NCBI GenBank assembly: GCA_054601695.1
Contig: BAAHQB010000240.1
Location: 62,001-126,000, forward strand
Source: Amorphochlora amoebiformis
Lineage: Eukaryota > Cercozoa > Chlorarachniophyceae
DNA: 64,000 nt
Direction of reading: 5' to 3'
The translations under genes were made by a program, and so were the position numbers. Shown one piece after another: positions 1 to 64,000 of this stretch. How positions within the stretch are numbered: the stretch's first letter is position 1; each line of letters starts with the position of its first letter. The notes under the pieces are model-generated. The model saw nothing but the letters and a program-made list of their open reading frames with translations, was not told where the DNA came from and ran no database searches.

Positions 1-75
1 CCTTCCGGCCGCCAGCGATACCTATATTAGGTTGTTCATATAATTAATATACATGTATATATAGTAGGAAATAAT

Positions 76-122
<47 letters not shown>

Positions 123-234
123 TATTTAATGGTAATGATAAAGTCCTATTAGTATTATTATTGTTTCTATTGATAATCATAGGTAATAATAGCAATTACA
201 ATATAATAATAATAATAATATGATGATGATGATG

Positions 235-337
<103 letters not shown>

Positions 338-358
338 CGTATGGAAATATTCACCATA

Positions 359-457
<99 letters not shown>

Positions 458-575
458 TATATATATTATATCTAGATAAGATAAAAATATTATATATTCA
501 CAAACACGCATATATATATATATATATATATATATGTGTATAATATTTATATATATATATATATATATATTTATA

Positions 576-655
<80 letters not shown>

Positions 656-688
656 TATACATATATATACATATATATGATTTCTGAG

Positions 689-721
689 GCTGCTCGTGTC
701 ATCTCTGGGGACGAGGAGGTC

Positions 722-767
<46 letters not shown>

Positions 768-822
768 AGATATGTATGAGGACCTCCAACCCGGACGGGA
801 CGAATGGTTTGCTTCTCGATAG
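689..822 (+). CDS. Possible exon pair of an unidentified plus-strand gene
   Basis: Two short non-AT islands look like exons of a gene whose remainder I cannot reconstruct. The first (689-718) follows a TGAG acceptor, reads [10 protein letters not shown] in phase 0 and is followed by a gtcata donor. The second begins at 770 after GCAAG; in the matching phase it reads [12 protein letters not shown] and has no GT donor, only GC at 823. A diverged echo of the second, reading NALLLDKYERI, lies at about 1183-1220. The minus strand is also open here (for example [11 protein letters not shown]), so the strand is not certain. No family is recognised. Confidence 0.25.
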
Positions 823-833
823 GCATGAATCTA

Positions 834-875
<42 letters not shown>

Positions 876-913
876 TATATTGTATATATATATATGTGTA
901 TATATACAGTGTA

Positions 914-974
<61 letters not shown>

Positions 975-1002
975 ATTATGTTATATGGTATACATTATAT
1001 TG

Positions 1003-1039
<37 letters not shown>

Positions 1040-1079
1040 TATAATATATATAGGCACAGAGACACACACGCATTTACAT

Positions 1080-1123
<44 letters not shown>

Positions 1124-1435
1124 GGTTTGATGCGCGATAGATATGTATATACCATACACATGAATAATAACTACACATATATAAATGCTTTACTCTTGGA
1201 TAAATATGAAAGAATTATTCACGTAAATAAACATACATACATGACACGTGTACAAGGGGAGTTTGTGAAGAGTTCGAGAAGCAATTATGTGGGTAGTATG
1301 GTTAATTAGAATTACTGTTCGATGACTATTATCTTTATGTACGATCGTGCCTAAGGGTTACTTAGTCTCAGGAAATATGCAAGGGTTGTGCTAGGCTTTG
1401 GGAGATATAATGATAAATATAATAAGTATACAATC

Positions 1436-1471
<36 letters not shown>

Positions 1472-1491
1472 GTAAATATACAGTGGCAACG

Positions 1492-1536
1492 AAGTCTATG
1501 GAGATTTGGGAGAGCCGCTCATAATCTCTGCTTTCC
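1492..1536 (+). CDS. Possible terminal exon of an unidentified plus-strand gene
   Basis: After the acceptor TATACAG at 1485-1491, the phase-1 frame reads [12 protein letters not shown] and stops at TAA. Another frame is open through [13 protein letters not shown]. If it is an exon it would close a plus-strand gene converging on the minus-strand gene at 1943-3178. Only the acceptor and the non-repetitive sequence support it. Confidence 0.2.
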
Positions 1537-1626
1537 AGAGCTTCCTGAAATAATACATATGTATATATTTATATATATATATATATATATATTAATTGAT
1601 ATATATATATATATATATATATTAAT

Positions 1627-1691
<65 letters not shown>

Positions 1692-1697
1692 TAATAT

Positions 1698-1839
<142 letters not shown>

Positions 1840-1844
1840 TATAC

Positions 1845-1919
<75 letters not shown>

Positions 1920-1942
1920 GTAACAATAAATACATATTGCTT

Positions 1943-3178
1943 TCATGCAATATCTACAAATATACTACCCCCCCCCCCCTCAAAAACCAATCCCCCGCCC
2001 CCGACCTGGAATACTCCATTCCAATCAATAGCATCCTCCCCATCCTTCCTCATAACGCCCCCCCCGCCCATAACCACTCCCCTTCTCAAAGCATTCCCAG
2101 CCTTCTGTCGTGCCGACAGCACACTTTTCGGCCTGTTACCCAGTGAAGGGCTTCCCTGGAGTGGTTTATAGCTCACGGAGGTCGTGGATCTGGGTTGACT
2201 TAGGCTAGAATCGCTGATACTCGTATCCGTGTGAGTGAGGATGGTTTGGTGGGTGCTGGTGGTAGCCTGTGACATGCCTGTGTAATTTCGATGTAGGGAG
2301 GGCTGGCGGACGGAGAGATTGCCTTGAGTGGTGGTCTTGCGGCGATCGATGGTACTGGGGGAGGCAGAGGCGGGGTTTGGAGCCACACGGTCGGGGGGAG
2401 GCGTCGGCTTAGCGGCACGGCGGAAGACTTTCACATTCTCGACGTTAACCACGCGCCCGCTACAGGACAGTCTGGATGGAGAGAAACAGGGTGAGGTATT
2501 GGGAATGAGAGGAACTGTGAGCAGGTAGGGGAGGGAGAAATAAAGAGGAATGTACTTTTTGGCTTCCGGAGTGTCCAATATGTGTATTGAGGACAGCTCA
2601 TCCCCACGGGAGAGTACCTGGAGGCCGGGTTGAGATTGAGAATGAAAAGAGCACTTCGAAATTAAAGAATAAAATTGTGCGGAGATAGCGTAGATTTCAG
2701 TTTGATGCATGCCTGGCAAGAAGGTTCTTCCTATTTTTTACGTACAAAAAGAAAAGCCATCACCTGCACCGGGAGCTGGTGGCCACCCACGAAGACCACA
2801 TACGGTGAAGGTACGCTATCAAGAGTGCCGGATGGTGTTTGCTTTTCTCTCTTCTTGTCAGATCCTCCTTCCTCCCCTTCGCTGTCGCTGAAGAATCCGT
2901 CCGGAGCACGGCCGTCCTGACAAATCAAAATTAAATTTTAACCATCGAACGCAGCGAGACGTCCCGGTGCAAAATATTTGGACAATCTCCTCAACCAAGT
3001 CCGGAGGTCGATATACGTATTGAACGCCACGACCATGGTCTTATCTGACCTTGAGATCTCCCGTGGGCATACTTGAGTACGAATCTGACCATCGCAGCGA
3101 CGATATACGAGGTTTTGACACCCGAGAAGCGACGTAGTTTATAGCTTTCGGTCGGGGGTTATCCTCTTTGTGATCCAT
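1943..3178 (-). CDS. Four-exon gene, 290-residue protein of unknown function
   Basis: Exons on the minus strand are 3178-3050, 2916-2764, 2617-2556 and 2471-1943; all junctions are GT-AG and the phases (0, 0, 2) chain to one frame ending in TGA at 1945-1943. The start is ATG at 3178-3176, opening [11 protein letters not shown]. Exon 2 carries an acidic patch (DSEGEEGG) and then a hydrophobic stretch, [13 protein letters not shown]. Exon 4 is rich in S, T, P and basic residues ([23 protein letters not shown]) and ends in a glycine-rich tail encoded by homopol G tracts, so the last 30 or so residues are the least certain. The 84-nt intron 3 (2555-2472) is a multiple of three without a stop and could be retained. 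I recognise no family. It is transcribed divergently from the kinase gene and its introns are short (84-146 nt), unlike those of the genes further right. Confidence 0.7.
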
Positions 3179-3407
3179 AACCGGATATATACAGATTCGG
3201 ACCTCAGAAGGTTGTTGGAGGGTATAATTTTGCGGTGAAAGAGGGGGGGCTGGCCAGGCCGATTGTCTCAGTAGCCGCGAAATTAAAAACTATTTTTGGC
3301 ACGTGTTACTAGGATTTCTATTCTTCGGCCTCAAATATACGTTGACCCGCGAACGCCCGCCAAGCCATAGCTCTGAACCCCGAGTCCAGTGATACTTTAT
3401 ATCGACC
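3179..3407. promoter_or_regulatory. Bidirectional promoter region
   Basis: This 229-bp gap separates the start codons of two divergent genes, the unknown minus-strand gene and the CDK. It is mixed-composition DNA without AT microsatellite. It includes a G-rich run (about 3242-3249) and the CDK 5' leader, with the start codon in an ACCATG context. I see no canonical TATA box at a convincing distance. Promoter function is inferred from position alone. Confidence 0.45.
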
Positions 3408-4639
3408 ATGTCTGAATCTAAGGAACTCGTCGGGATGGACCGATACAACAAGATCGAGAAAATTGGGGAGGGCACCTACGGTGTGGTGTACAAAGCCCAG
3501 GACAAAGTGACGAAGGAGATCATCGCCCTCAAGAAGATTCGTCTTGAGGCAGAAGATGAGGGTGTTCCAAGCACTGCAATCCGCGAAATATCTCTTCTCA
3601 GGGAGCTTCAACACCCTAACATTGTCAAGTAAGCCGATATGCAACTATATACTGGATGTATAGTGAGTGAACTGACTGAATTCGTGACAGCCTGAAGGAC
3701 GTAGTTCACCAGAATCAAAAACTGTATCTGGTGTTTGAGTTCTTGGACCAAGATCTCAAGAAATACATGGATTACGTTGGGAAAAACCTTCACACTATGC
3801 TTGTCAAGGTACACAGCGTGTACTTATGTTGGGATTCAACTGATTTTGCCATTGAATACCCAGTCTTACGTCCAGCAGCTGCTCAAGGGGATTGCCTTCT
3901 GCCACGCACACCGCGTTCTTCACAGGGATCTCAAGCCACAAAATCTTCTGATTGACAAGAAGGGCGTCTTGAAGCTCGCTGATTTTGGGCTCGCGCGTGC
4001 CTTCGGAATTCCCGTTCGCACCTATACGCACGAGGTGCAAAGAACAAAAAAGCCACATGATATAGCGTGCCAAATAATTCCACATTCCCTTAGGTTGTCA
4101 CCCTCTGGTATCGTGCTCCAGAAATCCTTCTGGGGGGCAAGGAATACTCAACCCCTGTGGACATGTGGTCAGTTGGATGCATCTTCGCAGAGATGGCTAC
4201 CCGCACTCCATTGTTCCCTGGAGACTCCGAAATTGATCAGCTTTATCGTATATTCCGGTAAGATAGTTTACTACCCCTTCCTGTTACATCGTGACCTGAT
4301 TGGGATATCTTGCAGAGCTCTAGGCACGCCCAATGAGAAGATCTGGCCAGGCGTTTCCAACTACCCCGACTACCGCACAACCTTTCCTCAGTGGAACCCC
4401 CAGTCTCTGAAGAAGATCGTCCCGGATATGGATCCCCTCGGCCTAGACCTCTTAAGCGTAAGACCTAACCTTTTCTCATAATTATATTTTGAAGCCGTTT
4501 TATTCTTTTGCAGAAAATGCTAATTTATGAGCCTAGCAAGCGAATCTCGGCAAGAGAGGCACTTAAACACCCGTACTTTCATGACCTGAACAAGGCGAAG
4601 AACGCAAAGTCTATCCACGATGTCATGCGTGGCACGTAA
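3408..4639 (+). CDS. CDK1: Cyclin-dependent kinase, CDK1/CDK2 type (cdc2 homologue)
   Basis: Six exons: 3408-3628, 3691-3808, 3864-4034, 4094-4257, 4316-4457, 4514-4639, giving 942 nt and 313 residues ending in TAA. Introns are 55-62 nt, all GT-AG. Visible landmarks are the glycine loop GEGTYG (20-25, with the inhibitory-site Thr24/Tyr25), the ATP lysine K42 in ALKKIRLE, the cyclin-binding helix [12 protein letters not shown] (PSTAIRE 54-60), the catalytic loop HRDLKPQN (133-140, Asp135), DFG (153-155), the activating threonine T168 in the T-loop [15 protein letters not shown], the GDSEIDQL motif and [19 protein letters not shown] kinases phosphorylate S/T-P sites when bound to a cyclin and drive cell-cycle entry and mitosis. 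Length (human CDK1 is 297) and motif order are complete. An N-terminal extension of about 7 residues precedes the usual start; [11 protein letters not shown] at residue 10 is an alternative start. It could be called CDK1 or CDK2; one sequence cannot separate them. Confidence 0.97.
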
Positions 4640-4833
4640 GATGCGTCGACTCGGCTTCAAGTCTTTAGGCCTCGACCGATATTCCTTCCCACAGCTTAGT
4701 TGCATGTCATGGGAAAGGTAGGAGATTCCCAAACAAGTCTTAAAGCAGCCCCTTGCTCGCCTAATCACCCTGGTTTATATATTTTGGTCGATCATGGATT
4801 CCAGATCTCAGTCAAATATAGTTTTGACATAAT

Positions 4834-4876
<43 letters not shown>

Positions 4877-5613
4877 CTAGTGATCTAGATCTAGTAGATG
4901 ATATATTATACTGTTGTAACTGTCTAGATCATGATTGTATGGGCATAATCTAGATAATTATCTATACAGTATCTAAAGTATACCAGATCTAGAGATATAT
5001 ATGTTTAATTTATAATGTTTTTACTGGCACATATATCTCTAGATCTACTAGATCTAGTATATGATATTATATATCTAGTATCCGCCGTTATATACTGAGA
5101 TATTACCTAGATCTACAGATCTAGTAGATACTACTACTCTACCAATTTTCCTGGTTTTTAAATTCTAGAATTGTCTAGATTGTATCATGACGTACGTACA
5201 CATACATTCTCTAGACATTCAATTAACCTAGACAACTATATATTTGTGTGTGTATATACACTAGATACATACGTACGTACAGTACTAGAGTATCTACTAG
5301 ATCTAGAGTCTAGTAGAGTATATCTAGTATATCTAGTACTAGAGTATCTAGAGTCTATAGATAGTATACAGCGTATGTATGCAATATACAGTGTATGAAT
5401 GAAATGTTCAATGTTATAAAATGTATACATGCGTACCGTACTAAGAGAATTCTAATGTTAACCTGGGATCATTCAATACTCTAGATACTCTAGATACTAC
5501 TCAAGATACTACTTACTCAAGATACTACTCAAGATACTACTCATATCAATCTAGCCCCCTCCCCCCGAAAAGAAAAATTAAAGAAAAAAAAAAATAGCTA
5601 GATACTGACGAGA
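4640..5613. other. Convergent 3' region with CTAGATCTAG-type palindromes
   Basis: The region lies between the 3' ends of the kinase (plus) and the PH-domain gene (minus). It has no exon I can support. A CA run and a TA run (4833-4876) are followed by about 500 bp densely packed with TCTAGA, AGATCT and CTAGATCTAG palindromes (about 4876-5350). A short minisatellite with a unit close to CTCAAGATACTA follows at about 5470-5540, then a C-rich patch and an A-rich run (5556-5597). Confidence 0.6.
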
Positions 5614-15680
<10,067 letters not shown>

Positions 15681-16215
15681 TATGGCAAGCAAGTGATGGA
15701 TGATACCGCCTTCATTCGTGTTTTTGAGTGTCTGACGGTATCCCACCTACCCTCCGGCCGCAGGGATGAATCCTGTGAGGAGGCTCCTCCGACATTTTAA
15801 TCGCCATCATAGGAAATGTCCAGACGACGGCTTATGTTTTCTATTTTCGCGGGACAAAAGCTCTAGTATTGTAGGGCCATTCGCCTCTGATGACTCCACA
15901 TTGCGTGTGAACCACAACTGTGCCTCATAAACTCACAAGCGTACGGTCTCTCTCACGTGTGATAAGCACCCACACACGTGTTCGCACGACCAACTGGACA
16001 CGAGACACTTTCGTGACTCACATCCCGTTTTCCCGGCCAGTTTTCACCATCTAGCGCGTCGAAACACACGTGCTTTTCAAATATTTACAAATATATTTTC
16101 AATATATTCAACTCAAGATATTAACCCCATCTACGTAACTCAGCTCACGTCTTTGATAACCCAGAACCAACCTGGCCACGTACGCCTGGATATTTCGGCC
16201 TCGGTGGGGGACCGC
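15681..16215. other. Spacer between two minus-strand genes
   Basis: Mixed-composition DNA between the stop of the gene at 16216-17006 and the start of the PH gene. It includes several CACGTG motifs near 15954-15984 and at about 16068 and an AT-rich stretch at 16080-16130. A short minus-strand frame opening MAIKMSEEPP at about 15813 is not supported by downstream splicing. It is the likely location of the PH-gene promoter. Confidence 0.5.
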
Positions 16216-17006
16216 TCAAGACTTTCGAGCCGGAAGATCGCGAAGGATATTGAAAATCTCCTTGGGAACGGGGGGGAGGTGGAGGAAATTGACGAGAAGG
16301 GTTTTGGGGGGGGGGGGGGCCTTGCGCGGTGGCCCGATAACGACATCACCAGGCGTTGTCACGGAGGGTGACTTTCGAGTGTTGTGTTTTCTGTTGTGTG
16401 GGACAACGGATAAAACCCGGTATTAATGGGGAGAATATTGGCTGGATATACAAATATATTAACTGTATACCACGTGTCTATCTGGAATCAAAATATTGAT
16501 TCTTATATCTATTCAATACATAAGCAAATATACGAATATAATCCTGTGCAATATGCCAACATATCGTGCCTTTCGGATATCACCTCGCGGGATTCACGCG
16601 GGAGCTTCCTCTCCTCGTCGCTCTCGCACCCTTCCCGCTTAATATTCACGACTTGCTTCTTCAAGACATCCTCGAATTCAGACGATTTTCCACCCGGATA
16701 GATAATAAATCGTCCAATACCGAAGGATATGTCCCAGTCGGATACAAACAACCCACAAAAGGAGACCAACCCGGCTCCGCCCGGATCGTCTGGGTACCTT
16801 CCAGAATCCCACGACATGTTTTCCGAATTACTTTTTGAGTTCGTGAGAATCGAAGCTTTGGAAATGACAGATTTGGTTGTGGTAGGGCTGGGGAGGTCGT
16901 AGAGGCAACGCGTGGCAACACGGTGAGATTGCGAGTCTTTGCTGATTTGACTTTCGTGTGCGCGAGAGTTTTGTTTTGTATAATTACGCATATGCCAGGT
17001 TGACAT
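16216..17006 (-). CDS. Two-exon gene, 192-residue protein of unknown function
   Basis: Exon 1 is 17006-16584 (ATG at 17006) and exon 2 is 16371-16216 (TGA), joined in phase 0 across a 212-nt GT-AG intron. Exon 1 ends KLPRESRE and exon 2 opens SPSVTTPGDVVIGPPRK. The N-terminal 60 residues are polar and S/T-rich. Residues 65-115 are the most domain-like (GLVSFCGLFVSDWDISFGIG, then RFIIYPGGK), followed by a charged helix (SSEFEDVLKKQVVNIKRE) and a hydrophobic C-terminus, LLVNFLHLPPVPKEIFNILR. A 14-base C run sits inside exon 2; a one-base error there would change the C-terminus. M64 in NMSWDSG is an alternative start. No family is recognised. The plus strand of exon 2 is also open. Confidence 0.55.
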
Positions 17007-17062
17007 ACGGGAAATAATTTAGGTAGAAATGGTGAGTATTCATGTATTGAGAAGGTGAATTT

Positions 17063-63986
<46,924 letters not shown>

Positions 63987-64000
63987 CGCAAATCTATCCG

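Noticed and set aside
2917-2942. A 26-nt intron with ATG alone in the first exon of the gene at 1943-3178
   Set aside because: It is far shorter than any other intron here; the exon at 3178-3050 gives a longer in-phase start with a normal 133-nt intron.
16153-16371. Plus-strand frame reading RKIAKDIENLLGNGGEVEEI
   Set aside because: It looks protein-like, but there is no ATG (it opens with TTG) and it crosses the 14-G run. The minus-strand reading joins the upstream exon in phase and ends in a stop. It remains a real alternative.

Overview
This is eukaryotic nuclear DNA from an intron-rich protist or alga; the lineage cannot be fixed from sequence alone. The evidence is GT-AG (rarely GC-AG) introns, a canonical PSTAIRE cyclin-dependent kinase, a nuclear-pore basket protein, TTAGGG/CCCTAA telomere-type repeats inside the window, and huge (AT)n tracts. 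Stop codons TAA and TGA are used as stops, so the code looks standard. Roughly nine tenths of the window is non-coding, mostly AT microsatellite, so nearly every long open frame reading IYIYIY, LTLTLT, RVRVRV or SLSLSL is an artefact. The real genes were found by reading short non-repetitive islands as exons and requiring splice sites and codon phase to chain.

Layout. 1-1942: AT repeats with a few low-confidence plus-strand exon fragments. 1943-3178 (minus): a four-exon gene for a 290-residue protein of unknown function. 3408-4639 (plus): a complete six-exon CDK1/CDK2-type kinase of 313 residues, divergent from the previous gene across 229 bp and with 56-62 nt introns (one is 55). 5614-15680 (minus): a 13-exon gene for a 348-residue protein with a proline-rich N-terminal half and a PH domain of the phospholipase-C/RCC1 type. 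16216-17006 (minus): a two-exon gene of unknown function. About 17063-63986 (plus): one enormous gene of about 90 short exons (mean 56 nt) spread over 47 kb. It encodes a coiled-coil protein of about 1,686 residues that I identify as the nuclear-pore basket protein TPR/Mlp, ending in an S/T-rich, basic tail. Its intron 70 carries a 1.5 kb transposable element with 124-bp terminal inverted repeats and a gag-like ORF.

The most unusual feature is what surrounds the exons. In both intron-inflated genes, exon edges are duplicated again and again into the neighbouring AT-rich introns. Acceptor plus exon-start copies always lie upstream of the intact exon, and exon-end plus donor copies always lie downstream. 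Some have grown into minisatellites (103-bp unit x6 at 7.5-8.1 kb; about 13 copies at 9.0-10.2 kb; 9 copies at 57.9-58.5 kb; many at 56.1-56.6 kb). The polarity is what tandem duplication across a splice junction followed by selection for an intact exon would leave. It makes the introns dense with decoy splice sites.

The genes are housekeeping in type (cell-cycle kinase, nuclear-pore scaffold, lipid-binding PH protein); nothing suggests a shared pathway. The kinase introns are compact and repeat-free, while its neighbours are bloated, so intron inflation is gene-specific on a scale of a few kilobases.
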